Assembly: GCA_019722365.1 (NCBI GenBank)
Contig: JADFUC010000139.1
Coordinates: 1-64,000 of the forward strand
DNA: 64,000 bases
Direction of reading: 5' to 3'
DNA from: Lithospermum erythrorhizon
Taxonomy: Eukaryota > Streptophyta > Magnoliopsida > Boraginales > Boraginaceae
A model generated the notes under the pieces. It was not told the DNA's origin and searched no databases. It saw only the letters and a list, made by a program, of their open reading frames with translations. The stretch's first letter is position 1. Each line of letters starts with the position of its first letter. This document shows, one piece after another, positions 23,475 through 36,605 of this stretch. The translations under genes were made by a program, and so were the position numbers.

Positions 23475-26388
23475 TACTCATTACCGCTTCTTGGCTGCGT
23501 GGCAAGAGATGTTACCAAGAGAGATTATCTCAACTCCGCCGCCATGTATCAAAGGCTACTACAAGGAAAGAGTCACATCAAGGCGATCCATCAAATACAT
23601 AGACCCAGTTAGAAGATAATACCAAAAGACCGTGGTAAATCTACTTTTGACTAACGTATTATCGAGGAGCTCACAAAGCGAATCCAAGTCTTGTGAGAGA
23701 AGCAGCCAGGCGTGATGCTGCAGTGAGGGAACCTTCTCAACACATAGATGAGAGCTTGATGAATGAACACACAGGCTGACGGCTATAGTTACATGCGTCT
23801 AATAGGTATGCAACGATGGAGCTAATTCGCACACCATCTCTGCCACTTGAACTTCTTAGCACCAACAATGATGGTATTACCTCCACTGGAATATGATTGG
23901 CTATCCCTAAAAGGATGGTAGAAAGCATGTTGTAGAAGATCTGACACGAGGATGACTTTATACGCTGGGATGTGGGAATGATAGTTGATCAGAGCGAAAG
24001 GCAAAAGAGCATTTGACTACTCTAAAACAAGTAGAGGCCCACTGGCATAAAATGGGAGATGGGACGTCATCTATGCCTTAGGTTCATCCACCCAAGGGAC
24101 CAGAGACATAGTAGAAAATCCTACATAAATTTTAGGATGGAATGATTCCGGCCCGGCGTAGTTGAAGGAGTAACTATCTTTTGAGGGCAATAAAGGTCAT
24201 GAATATTTGAAGTCACCTTCATATATAAGAGCATAAAGCCTTACCTCTCCCGTGGCGTTGCTGAAATGCCTAGGGCTATGGAAGCCACCCAAGTTCAAAC
24301 TTGACACGATGGGAGGCTGAAACCCAATGACATAGCCCTTTGTTGGGGCGAAATGCGACAATCTTTGGGGTGAAGGGATGAAATGGTCAAGCAGGTTCGT
24401 TACCGCTCCCTCCAAAGGCCGTTAGGCCGGTATCTTTGACTTGGAGTGCCTCCATAGATAAATTTGGTCTCAAGCACAGGAGGCGGGAATTCCTCATTTG
24501 CTTATTCGATGCAAGTGGGCCAGTGCTTGTAATTGGAGCTAACTACCCACCAAGCAAAAGAAAAGAAGGGAAGCAGATTCAGGACTTCATCAACCCCGGT
24601 GGAGAAATCTAAACTTGAAGTGCGAGGATAAGTCTCGAGGAGTCATCGGCCATCAACATGCATCAAGGAATGGAATTAATCTTTGATATAAATGCGATGT
24701 AGAATCACTTTGAGGACATTTGGCGGGCTCATCGTTGCTACAAATAAAGAGAGCACGTGTCCTCTACTCCCGTAGCCTCTTACTCAAGGGCCAAAATAAG
24801 ATCCCAAAGAGGCCAAAAAGCTTCCCAAACTCGAAAGAAAGAAGTATCACAGCTGTGACTTCTAAAACAACAAAGTTACTTAAAGAACGAGAAAGGTCGA
24901 GGCTTGAGCTCGACATGGAAAACGCCTCCCATTCAAGGTGACGATGCGGGGAGAGGAATATCACTTCATGATTAAGAGCATCCATGTGATGTTTGTGATG
25001 AAATCAAAACTCCTTTAGAACTTCAGTGAAGACCGAGGAGGCAAATCGAAGCATCGGAGCCCCAAATTTTGCAAGTATCATGAGATGCTAGGGCATCCAT
25101 TGAAAAAGGCTTCGCATATTCAAAGAGATGGATCTCGCGAGAAGGCTTGATACCTTGGAGGAAGGCGAGGTCTCTTCCGACTTGGCATACAAATAAATCC
25201 GAGGTCAAAGTACCCGATAGTTTTTGGGAGAGAGAAAGCTTATCCATGGGGAAAGCATGGGCATTGCTCGGGCAGTGATAGGGACCACGAAGAATGCACG
25301 TATGTATTTGAAAATCGTGAAGACTCAAATACTATAGAGCACTAAGGGTAGCTATCGCTTAACCAAACTTCAGACTTTCGCCGTCATTCACTTGATAAAA
25401 GACACACTACAAAAAGATGGTACTCATAATAAGCACTCTATGTGTCAAGCTACACGAGCGAAAGTCGAATAGAAGCAAGATGTTGGTATTAGATGGAGGA
25501 TCGGGGTACTGTAAACATCCTTCAGCCAGGACGGCAGGAATGCTTAGGCATTCCAGCAGAGGGCTTACAGTAGTCTCGCGTACAATTTGAAGCTTTAGCA
25601 GGCGGAGAGGCCGAACCACAGGAAAAGTAATTCTACACTTAGTAAGCAAGGAATTAAAACCACGTACAGTTTCATTATGATGAATCTGCAATTGTCTGTA
25701 TCCGCTCACGGAGGGAATGGTACAGCGATAATCATCCCACCTAAACTTACCAATGCCTAAAGTATTGCGAGATATGATGGAAAGCTGATTGAGGAGGATA
25801 GAATCCATTACATGATTTGAAGAATCCCACTTGACGTTGCCCGATACTCTGAGGAGAAGCGAACCTTTGACATGAAGAGTCAAAGGTGCCCCAGGCGGAG
25901 CCGCCGCCTCCCGAGCAACCAATTACAAGAGCGGAAGATCTAGTTGGAAGGGCCTGACCCTACCCCTCCGCTCAGCTTGAAAGGTGGCGCCACTTAAAGG
26001 TTTCGTGGCACCCGAAAGAGGACCCCGGATGGGCATGGAACCATGTCCAAAACATGACCTCACTGTTGAAAGCTGGGTATGATCCTATCAAAGACAAAGC
26101 ACATGGTTGAATGACACCCGAGGAAGACTGATAAAGCGAAGGGTGATAAAGGGCACCAGCCCACGGGGTTGGGATATACCCAACCCTTAGGCCGTGTCCT
26201 AATCGAGAGGGTGACGAACCCCGTTACACATAGAAATTAGAGAGAAAGGCTCCTACAAATCAAATGCATGATAGTAGGCGATCAATATTATTCCTCGGGT
26301 TAGGGCAATCTCAGCCCCTAAGGAAAGAAAATCAAGGAAGCAATCAGTCTTCCTAAGGTTTGAGGGGCAAATGTGATTCAAAGGGAAA
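23475..26388 (+). mobile_element. Internal region of large element, gag side
   Basis: Badly broken plus-strand sequence. The one piece I can place is at about 25,060-25,140: PKFCKYHEMLGHPLKKA in one frame, resembling the Tat-type gag zinc knuckle (KYC.FH...GH...DC..LK..IE.LI), with the later cysteine gone. The long minus-strand frame at 25,407-25,922 (171 codons) matches nothing I know and is probably chance. No protease, reverse transcriptase or integrase could be recognised. Confidence 0.45.
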
Positions 26389-28230
26389 TGCAATAACCCC
26401 GACCCCGATTAGGGAAAACTTGTAATAACGTTCCGGTTAATTTCGATAATAATATTAATTCGTATAATTTATTTGAGCCGAATTACATTTATGATTTAGT
26501 AGTAGTAGCCGAGGATAATTCGAAATAAGTTCTATCATTAAGTTGGTTGTGCTTTCGGTCGTTTAGTGAGGCGCGAACTCCCACGTGTGACTTTCTAAAC
26601 TTAAGGGCTAAGTTTCTATTTTTCATCAGCCAATGACCACGACACAAAATCTTCTTCTTCTTCTTCACGCTTGGTCGAGAATCCCCAATTCCCACTCCCT
26701 TTCAGGAGTTATGTACCATTTCTCTCTTCCGGTTATTTGTAAACTTAAAGATCGTTGGTTGAATATCTTCTATAAATGTCTTTGAATTAAGGTATGAAAG
26801 TTCAAATCTTTTTGAGATATTTCCTTAGGTTTTATCATGTTTGACTTTTGTTGACTTTTGAGTAAAATTGAATTTGGTGTGTTTTTAAGTTTGTTATGGG
26901 TAGTATGATGAATATAAGTAGTTAATTCATGATTTAATATGTTGTTTGAGGTTATGGTGATAGGTTGACTTTTCCTAGGTTAGATTGACTTTTAAGTTTG
27001 ATTTTTTTGCAGAGACTTTAAATAATGAGAGTTAATTTGAGACCTTACCTTATTGTAGTTGTTGTAAGGTTAGAATTGTGATTTATAATCAATTAGAGGG
27101 GTTAGGTTTGAGAAAGTGTGTTTGGTAAGTTGAGTAGTAATTGAAGTTTTTGGAGTGTAGGATGTTATTTATGGACTTGAGGGTTAAATATGTTGACTTA
27201 TAAGTTGATTTGAGAATGTTAAAATGATAAGGTGGAATTTTAGAGGGGAGGCCGATTGGGTTGTATCCGGCCAGGTTGTTATTTCGTTATGCTTATTAAA
27301 TGGTTTTAGACCGTTTATGATCGTTCGAGCTTAGAGTTGATAATGTATCTTCTAGAAGTATAGTAGTAAGGTTTTGATTGTACTTTCGGGTATTTTTGTT
27401 AGCGTTGATAAATGAGGAAGGCGTGTTTATTAGAGATTGGTCCTGCGAGGTGAAGAGACGGATTGGCGTATCGCATTAGAGGTTGGTATAGTTGTGGAGA
27501 TATGAGAGATTGGTGATTTGATGACTAGAGTTATAATGGGTTGTTGAGTCTCTATGAGTTTTATTAGTGATTGTGTGCCTTCGAGATTTATGTGCTCCAT
27601 ACTTGACATGTTATGCACGAGACCTTCTTTGAAATTTTATGATATGGCCTTATTAGGTAGTCTGGGTATATACATATTTATTCGTATTGACTCATATCTA
27701 TTAATTGTCTTTGTTTCGTATGAAGCTTAAGTTTCACTTAATATTTAAGTTTTTCACTAAAGCCGCGGCTTACCTATTCGTTTTGACATTTCATTTGTGC
27801 AGTTGACGGCGGTTAGTCGGGGAGGGTACATTTGAGGAGTTTTATTCAGTGGCTAGGTGGCGTCGGGTGGTGAGGATCCTCAGCGATCTCATTTTTGTTG
27901 TGCTATCAACCGTTTCTTGTTTATTGTATTTCATTTAGGACTTTAGCCTTAGCCGGCAAGTGTTTTTGTGATGGGGATACGATATTTACTCTCGGAGTTG
28001 CTTAGCCTTGCAGCATTCTTTATCTTTTTTGAGATATATTGTATATCGTGAGTTAGTTGAGATTCATCTCCTTGGATGGATTGTAAATTTTAAAAACTTT
28101 TTTTCTAGAATTTTAATTGTAAATCAAATTTTTGGATAAAATACGTAGTTCTTTAAACTGAGTCGTCCATCAGTATGGTGACTCTGGTGTTCAGGATTAT
28201 AATGATTCTCACCTCAGGGCGGCCGACCTG
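26389..28230 (+). mobile_element. Solo LTR of gypsy chromovirus, nested in large element
   Basis: Starts TGCAATAACCCCG, the TG(T/A)AATAACC start of the gypsy LTR family seen at 58,050 (reverse), 62,652 and 63,832. It carries the family words GTTGACTTTTG and GACTTTTGAG about 430-470 bp in. It has no coding part and no partner LTR, so it is a solo LTR. The right border is an estimate near CACCTCAGGG..CGATTC. Its codon-free, T/G-rich composition contrasts with the A/G-rich DNA on both sides. Confidence 0.65.
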
Positions 28231-30306
28231 GGGCGATTCTAGAAAAGCAACCTCGGAGCTCAAGGAAGCACCGGAAGAAGAGAGAGCTCTACCTCGTGCT
28301 GACACTTAGAGGAACCAAGATGAGGCAGCGTGAAGCAGGGAACCTTCTTAGTCGAGAAGATGCATCCATGGAAGCAATGAAGGAAACATTCATGACCAAC
28401 CTACCAAATTGCATATATACGTAAGGAAAGACACTAAAAGCGGGACATGTGGAGGCGTAACAGATTGGCAGATATGCGACTGACATGGATACTCCTTGGG
28501 GAGTAGAGGAACTCGAGACCAGCGATATGTGCATGGAGTTGAACATATGTCAGGAATACTCACTGACCAAGGATGCATCTCGATGTGATTAGTTGGGGGA
28601 AAAGGCAGGATGACCCGATATACAAATACATCCCACGGCGAGGCAGCTGTGGAATGACTCTCCGCCTCATGGAGCTCACGAGTATCAGATCAACACACCA
28701 CTACGAAGGGTGAAAACTTCAAGAACAAAGAAGAAGACATACGGAGGGAGCCAGTTACCTTCCTAACTTGACAAGCAAATAAAGGAGTCCTAAATACGTT
28801 TCAGGAAGCTAATGAGGCCAAATTCATGTTTACGCTTCCCATAAATGGTGAGAAAGGATGAAGAGGCGTCTAACGTCACGAACCGGGGACACGAATACCG
28901 TATGCAATGGCTCTCTAGAAGAATTAGAGGAACTAAGGGATCCAACCTTTATATCTACAAACAAGCGCTACGAGATTATACTACTCACAGAGGCTGAACC
29001 AAATAACATTTTGGACTAGTTCTTCCAGAGTGGCATGGGAGCGACCATTTACAAATCGTCCCTGACGGAGGCGTTGTGGGTGAGTGCACATACCTCGAAG
29101 GTTAATACCTAAAATGTAAGTCAAAACGTCTATATTCATAAGAAAGCCGTGTGAGTTGAGGCTTTAAACAAGAACCTACAAAATCGGGGGTAAGGCAACA
29201 TTGAAGCGGTATTTAAAAAGCACGAGATTGAGATACCTCTAAAGCACACACTCAACAAGCGGCTCTGAGCAAGGAAGGGATAGCGCCCCGGCCCCTCTGA
29301 GCATGAGGGATATGCTACCGCAGCCTCAGGCATGAGGATAATTTGATTCCTCCTTGGTTTGAGGTTGAGATGGAACCCCCACTTTTGAACTACGTTTGGC
29401 TTGATCCTCAAGGGGTGATCTGCGAGGTACATAGAGCGATTTGATACATATCTGATGCGGCCATAACCTAAAACAATATTCATAACCCTTCCTCTGAGGT
29501 CGAGGATTAAATGAAGAGGCATACAACAAAGAATGAAAAGTAGGCAATACAAAATAACAATGGAGAGGGAAGTCGTTAAGTGGAATATAAAATGGCTGAA
29601 AGAAGAAAGAGATCCAAATTACATCAAGGGAAGAAAAGTAAAGGGGAAATGAATCCCTACGTCCATTCGACAGTAATATGCAGACTCCGAGGGACTAAGA
29701 TGAACAGTAGGAATGTCTCCGCCGATTTCAAACAACTGACACGGCATAAGTTTACATGACAAGTAACCACCGGTACTCACGATATAGAAGAGGCCCACAA
29801 GGTAAGCTGATCACAAGAAAGGATCATCTTTGCTAAAAGCTCCTAGATTGCAACTTCGGACTAGGTTCAAAATCATTTGAGCACAGGGGCGTAAGTGGAA
29901 AGTGATAGAAGGCAGGGACAAAAGCAGCGTTGCTTCAACAACTACTACAGTAGACACTCTGTCGAATTTAAAAGCGAGATGAATGGCGTGTCACATAGAT
30001 GAAGTGAAAGAGCAAAGATGCGGCACCTCACGAGAGGCAGATAAGACTAAGGGAGGAGACAAAGCTCAACCTTTCCATCCCAACATTATCTCTAAAACTC
30101 AGAGGACTAAGATCCTAGTAGTTTGAGGGTGTTCTAACCTGAGATGATACATCGGAGAGTTACTGTAGAGATTGTTGAGTTCAAGAAGAGCCATCCTTTC
30201 CAGAAATTTGAAAGGGGATCATACACACTGGCAGAGCCGCGCAAACTCTCGGACCTCTAGATATTCAGCGTCGAATATCCATATGAATAGAAAGCTATCC
30301 ACGACA

Positions 30307-30526
30307 CTAATACTGCTAAAGGCCGATCAAGAACATATCACGATATGTCCAACAAGCCTCAAGCGGACATGGTCATTGACTACTAAAATTTGCTAAGGCC
30401 GGTCGAGGAACATATCATCGTATCCAGAAAGCCCACAGCGGGACATGGTTATTACATCTACTAAGGCATTTGCTAAGGGCAGTCAAGAACATATCGACTT
30501 GTCCCATTACCCCTCTGCGGCGGACA
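30307..30526 (+). repeat. ~75-bp tandem repeat, three units, inside large element
   Basis: Units start at 30,307, 30,380 and 30,458. Each reads CTACTAA, TTTGCTAAGG, C.GTCAAGAACATATC, a variable stretch, AAGCC, then GCGGACATGG. They diverge by scattered substitutions and short indels, and the third loses similarity after GCGGCGGAC. No stop-free frame runs through all three. Confidence 0.75.
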
Positions 30527-32939
30527 AAAGGGCGGCTTGACCACTAGCCTCTAAATTTGGTGAGACATCCACGAAGCATCGATGAGCAGAGAGAGCCATA
30601 GGGATGTACAATTTACAGTGCCAAATGGAGCTAACCAACCTAAGGAAATTTGACCCTTCAGGCAAAAGTTATTGATTCGGCCTTGATGTGCACGAGCCTA
30701 CTGCAAACCAAGAAGTAACTCCCGAGGTTAAGTTGTTAAAGCTTAAAGGGTAAATTTCTGACCTGAGATGGAATGACGCCCGGTCTAAGATTGCAACTCC
30801 GGACCCGGATCTGAGGAGCGCCACTAAAACTCTTGGATTTGGGGACTAAGGTCAAGTTAAATCATGATGCTTGAGATAAATGCAAAGTGGAAATCACAAG
30901 ACATGAAGGAGTAAGATAGATGTCAAAAGCAAAATTTTAATTTGTGCTCCGGCGCGCAATGTGAATGCCGAGGAGTATAACACTTCAAGAATTACAGATG
31001 TACCTCATTTATCTATCCATGCAATTCATGTTATGAATATCGAGGATCGAAAATGAAGGTCCCTTACACCAACAAGCAAGATGCCCAAGCATTCATGCAA
31101 TCATGAGAGATCTCACTCAGAGGGACTATGGATGAACTAACCATAGCTGGAAGGCAAAAGAAATAAAACAACAGCAAACCAAAAGGGTGATGAGCACTAG
31201 AGGCAAAGCATAAAGCACAAGCAAATCAAGATAAATCAAACCATAAAGAGTGCAATGTGATACACCCTACACTTCAAAGAAAAGATAAACAAAAACCCTA
31301 CACGATCCAAAGAGGGCGCACCTCCTCTTTCGCGAGAGCGCCGGCCATGAGAAAGAGCTTGATCATCTCCAACTCATGAGTTACTCACATTATGAAATCA
31401 AATCAGAAAATCAAAGAGTTAGAATGACACGAAGAAGAAGGACTTGGAAAGAAAGTAAGGGGAACATTCCACTTTCTTACTACGTCCCTCAGCCAAAGGG
31501 CAATTTGAGACAAGAGACTAAGAGCCAAGAATGAAGCAATTCCGAGAGCAAGTGATGGTCAAAAGCAAAAACGTTCTGGTACTCACTGATACGATAAAAC
31601 GCAGTTGCTTTTTAGACAGTATGGGGTATAGGGAATATACTTATACTACCTACCTAAAGGCTATGACCAAAAAGCAAGTAAGCGCTATCTGAGGAGAGTA
31701 TTAAGCGTGCTCGGCGTCTCAGTCATGACTCGACTAACAAAACAAAAGAAAAAACAAAGCAAACAATGACGGGGAAGAGGCAGGAATGCACCAAATGAGT
31801 TCCTAAAATCCCAACTTCCCGCGACTCTGCGCTACATGAATGAAAGGGAGGCATAATATGAGTGCCAAAGCCAAATTAAAGAGAGCAAAAAGCAAGCGAT
31901 GGGCCAAAAATCTACGATGCGTTCTACGAATAAAAAGAAAGCAAATTATCCGGAAAATTCGAGAAAAAAATGAGTAGAAACTAAGCTCGAGAGCGAGCCT
32001 TGCAGAAAATTTAAATTACCCCAATGGCAGTCCTAAGCTGGAGAAACAATTCCACGAAGCTTCTGGCGGAGTCAGAGACCCTCGAGGTGAAACTTTAGGA
32101 GAAACAAATGCCGACTTCGAGCAGGCCCCGGGAAGACAGCCACACCTATCAAAATGACTTAGATTATATGGATGTTAGAGTGAAAACTAAATGCGGTTTT
32201 GATGAGGCGAAATGATTTTTGGTATTTCTATATTTTTAGAATACAACTGAAAGCTAAGGGGAGATCGGTTTTATCATTCAAAACTAGTGCATAAGGAAGC
32301 AATTGGTGATCTGAAGCAAAAGTTAAAATATTCATAATCATCAAAGCATACAAAGTTTTGGAGTGAATTTAAAGCATGAAGATAAATCAAAGAGCGTACA
32401 CGATATGCGTGAGGAACACGTCAAGCAATTAAAGTATAGAGAAAGAAGTATAAAGGGGTACTAACTTTTTTATTGATGAAACTTCAGATTCTTCAAAAAG
32501 TTATAGAATTTTGGTGATCTAAGCTTTTAATCTTTTAAAGCATGAAAAGATATTAATATGATTACGTAATCATATAAACATAAAGTCTTATTAGAATTGT
32601 CCAAGAAGAAGAAAGAAAAAAAAAAAATACTTTGAATCCTCGGGAGTCGGCAGGCGGAAGATGATTTTTATTTTATTTTTTGTCCTAAATCTCATGCTTA
32701 AATAAATGAAGCCTAGTAGACCGAAACCATAAAAGCCCGTTCTTTAGTTCTTACACATTGAACAAATACGGCCGTATTCGGAAAATGGAGACAATCGAAC
32801 ATCTTCACCACACGAGTGGTTTAAAATCTCAAGAAAAATATAGCCAGGATGAAAATTTTCATGCTTGAAGAAATTAATCCCCGAATATTTATCGATTAAC
32901 AAACAAACCGATACTCAGGCGAGGAAAATTGCGAAAAGG

Positions 32940-33440
32940 GGGATTTGGTTTAGAGTAAACTCTAAAATTGAAATAATTAATTCTAAATCCACGAGGGGTG
33001 AGATTAATTATTTTAAATATTCAACATGACTTAAATTCATGTTAAAATTACAAATATTAATTCAAATTAAATCCACGAGATTCGGGTAATATAAATGCAA
33101 TAAATAAAGTACTAACATATAAACGTATTTATGTTAGTAGTAAGACTCTAGAAAATTAATTCACCAAATTTAATCCCTCTGCAGTTCGAGAATTTAAAAT
33201 GGGAGATCTTAATTGTATTAGTTAAATACTAACATAATCCCAAATAAAATAATTCTCATTAAATCCTCTATGGATAGAAATTTAAAAGCGGGATCTTAAC
33301 ATGTACTAAATTCATGTTAACATTATATAAACAAATGAATTCCTATTAAATCGCTCTGAGATCTAGAATTAATGGGTTTGAACATGTACTAAATTCATGT
33401 GTTAACTTACAAAGCTCTCAAGAATTTAATTCTCTAACAG
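32940..33440 (+). repeat. 80-100-bp tandem repeat with a hairpin in each unit
   Basis: An ATTAAATCC.C-type word recurs at about 32,987, 33,067, 33,169, 33,259 and 33,349. Between them lie inverted repeats: AACATGACTTAAATTCATGTT (33,023), CTAACATAT..ATTTATGTTAG (33,112), GTATTAGTTAAATAC (33,215), TAACATGTACTAAATTCATG (33,297) and AACATGTACTAAATTCATG (33,381). Array spacing is 80-105 bp. It lies directly upstream of the 3' LTR of the large element. Confidence 0.75.
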
Positions 33441-33987
33441 GTGAGAATTAAAATGGGATCAAACAGGTTGGCATTAAATCCATAAAATTAAGACTTCACC
33501 AAATTCAATCCCTGGGGCCAAGAGGGCTTGATTCAGGATCCGTGACATCTGATCATGTAGGAACAAAATCCTAAAAATGAAGTCGACTCTATCTCTGAGA
33601 GTCCCTCAGGCCAGCGGTTGACGGATTGTGATCCGTGAATCCACGAGGAAGATCCACATAAAGAGCGAGGGAGCATCATCTGCAGAGTCCCCCAGAATGA
33701 CATGGATGATGACCAAGAGTTATGATAGCCCCAATTAATTTGTGGTAAGTCCCAAATCAGGATAATGAGCTTTGGACCTCTGTAGGGGAGAAGTGTTAAC
33801 GAGGACGAGGATGTGTACTAGATTCACATAAGAAGCGAAGGTCAACACATCCATGCCATCCATAAAAAGGAAGCGACACGTGTTGAAAATAAGACCTATG
33901 AAAGACCAACGCGGCGTTGGATATGGATATTATGCAGGTCGAACTTGAGCAACTACTATGTATATACCCGGAGTTAGAGGCAATGCA

Positions 33988-36117
33988 TGAGACACCGAAA
34001 TTTATGAAAAAAATAATTGAATTGATTAAGAAGAAATTAATCAAATTAATTAAAATTAGAAACTACTAAAAATACCACATGGTATTTCTCGATTAAACCT
34101 TAAATTCAAATCAGACCCTTGATCGGAAAAGGGTTCCGTAAATCGAGCCCACGGAGTTAATCGAGTAAAAAATAAAGAGTTTCTACATTAATTTAAACCT
34201 AAATTTTGAACTCGAAAATAGGAGTTCCGCAGTCGCGATACTTGCATTAAATGTCAATTAAAATTATGGCTCAAAAACCCCTAATTTTATTGATTAAAAT
34301 CGGCCAAATGGAACATTCCGAAAGCCACGTGGCTCAAAATAAAGAATCTAAAAACCACGGGATTTGAAGTAGAAGACTCTAGAGGGGTTATGTAGTTCGG
34401 AATCCCAAGGCTACAAAGGCATGTGGTTTCAAAATCAGCACTCCAGAAGTTGTGTGGTGCAAAATCAAGGCTCCAAAGGTCCGGGGTCAATAATAAAAAT
34501 GCTTTTGACGAAAAATAACCGGAATCTTACGCTTCCAGCTGAAAAGAGGTGCCCAGTGATTTCTTTGGAAAGTACTTCGAAATTATCAAAGCAGTCCACG
34601 ATCTAGCCTCAATTCAGCGGTAAGGTAAGTGATCCACTTGAGATAAGCCGTCCAGTCGAGCTGGCGTTTAAGGCCGAAACCTATAAAGACCCTCCCGTTT
34701 AGCCAAAATTATTAATCACATTCCATACAATTGCACAAAAAACACACACAAAAACCCCTTGAGAAAATCTGAGAAGATCTACGAAATTTCAAAGTTAAAA
34801 TCTTTAAAACACTTATTGAAACACCACGTGGTGGGAAACATTGCTTGAAAGCGAGGTGCAGAAATTAAGGATTATTGCACAAAGCGCCCAATAATTCTTC
34901 AAGTTTGAAGCGAAAATCTTACATGAGAATACGATGAAAGTTTCGAAGCAGCTTCGAATAATTTTAGGATTAAACTCGTGGCCCTAATTGTTCCAAAAAC
35001 TTGGATGAACACCTAATAAATTTCAGTTTGATTCATCAAATCCTAGATATAAGGAATAAAAAGTGAGCATTCGGTCCTATAGTGGATTACATGTAAGGAA
35101 AAAAGCATTTCACTAAGACTGTCTAGTTGATCGATTATCATCAACGAGGTTGGAGCGCTCCACGCTTTATCTTGTTGTCGTCAACAGGAATAAGCTAGTA
35201 GTAAAACAGAAGTGACAACTACTTGAAGCTTAAATCGGAGTCCCAGTGAGGCTAAATCTCACTAAGTCCCAAGTGGGCCCAAATCTCACTATGTCCCAAA
35301 TGGGCCAAATCTCTCCTAGCTTCTCCGTGGGTGTTATCCCTCGGAGTCCCTCTGCACGGCTACAAGGCTGCTACAAGACGTGAGTACAAAAGCCAGGCCA
35401 ATGTTGTTTTGACAGCACAGCCACATTCTCCGTCACATTTCGAGCTTGGAGTCACATCTCCAAATCAGTGTCGTAGCAGAGGCTGCTAGAGTTCAAAAGC
35501 ATCAAAGAGACAAAGGCCTCTCGAAGGCCACTGGAGTCCCACCACCAAGGTGAAGCACCCGAATCCCAAAGTCCTCTTGCAGAGAGGGCGCAAGCATCCA
35601 TTTCCCCGACCGCGATGATACTCAAAACAAGTCCCGCAGCGCAAGCGCTTAGATAGGTCCATCAAGTCTAATATGGGCAGGAGATCCAAGTCAAGAGACC
35701 CAAGATCAAAGTCCATCTGACCAGCAAAGAATCGATGCTAAGGCTCCCCGGCTCGGACCCGTATCAAGTCGAACCGATCTGGAATCCATTGAACCCGAGA
35801 GACATCCCATTTCGCCCCCAGGCTTCTATCGAAATCCAAATCCAAATCAGTGAGTTCAAGTCAAGAGATCAAATCAGAAGCTAAGCTCAGCTCAATTTGA
35901 AGCTTCAAATCAAATTAAATCGAGAGTCAGAGGATTCGAGAGTGTTCGTATGAGAGAACACATCGGCTACCAATCGATAGTAAATGAGCATATGAATACA
36001 TAGTTTTGGTCGATCGCCAGCGATTTGATAGAAACACATGCACTAAGGATTTTTTAAATTGGGTTTTTTATTTTTGTGCCCCTATCATAAATAATAAAAA
36101 TTCTTTTTTGCATTACA
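33988..36117 (+). mobile_element. 3' LTR of large gypsy-type element
   Basis: Starts TGAGACACCG and ends near GCATTACA, the counterpart of 21,294-23,453. The two LTRs differ by many substitutions and indels, so the insertion is old (or the assembly is poor). No exact 5-bp target duplication is visible: TTCGA before the left LTR, TTCCC after the right. A Stowaway-like MITE begins at the last bases of this LTR. Confidence 0.8.
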
Positions 36118-36296
36118 TTCCCTTCATCCCCATTTGTAGCATGTCACTTTTGCCTTTATAGAATTTTAAAAAAAATTTCAAACTCATCTCTGAAACTTAT
36201 TTCCCTCCACTTTTTCTTATTATATTTGATAAAAATGGAATCAATAATGAGATTTTTATTTGAAAAAATGGAACATATAATTTGAGATAGAGGAAG
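36116..36296. mobile_element. Stowaway-like MITE
   Basis: Left end CATTCCCTTCATCCCCAT and the reverse complement of the right end, CTTCCTCTATCTCAAAT, are imperfect inverted repeats of the Stowaway type. TA dinucleotides flank both ends (36,114-15 and 36,297-98). It is about 180 bp, AT-rich and non-coding. It is inserted in or next to the final bases of the large element. Confidence 0.6.
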
Positions 36297-36594
36297 TATA
36301 AATAATAAAGATGATGAAATAAACAAATAAAAATATAGGTTAATCGTAATGGAGATACAATTAGGCGGAAAGGCAAAGTAAGGTTGGTGGCATTTGGATG
36401 GTAGCTCTTGAACCGACCGAGGAGGATTTAGCACCTCCAGCCATCACAAAACCACTCTAGTATCTAATTCAACCAACACACTACACTCTTCCCTCACGCA
36501 TGCAACTGGATAAAGGCTATATACAGTGTGTCTCCAATCTTCACAAATCCTTTTCAAATCATTCACCGTTTCCACCAAACAGTTTGTACACTAG
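36297..36594. other. Unassigned spacer
   Basis: Short non-coding stretch between two MITEs. Nothing recognised. Confidence 0.5.
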
Positions 36595-36605
36595 CTTTTC
36601 TTTGG

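Larger units (their letters stand above)
28231..33987 (+). mobile_element. Internal region of large element, distal part
   Basis: Purine-rich on the plus strand up to about 32.1 kb, then AT-rich to the 3' LTR. I could not recognise reverse transcriptase, RNase H or integrase in any frame. The phrases LKHTLN (about 29,240) and TSREADK (about 30,025) are too short to use. It holds two tandem arrays (30.3 and 33.0-33.4 kb). Purine runs such as GTAGGGGAGAAG (33,782-33,793) lie before the 3' LTR and could be a polypurine tract. The part may be so decayed that coding is lost, or the element may be a non-coding LARD. Confidence 0.5.

Noticed and set aside
25402..25415. CACACTACAAAAAGA as a CACTA terminal repeat
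   Set aside because: No matching inverted end (TTTTTGTAGTG) was found in the window, so it is probably chance.
25407..25922. 171-codon minus-strand open frame as a gene
   Set aside because: It matches no family I know and lies antisense inside a retroelement. It has no start context or neighbours to support it.
32940..33440. CRISPR-like array
   Set aside because: Units are diverged and contiguous, without uniform repeats and unique spacers, and the setting is a plant retroelement.
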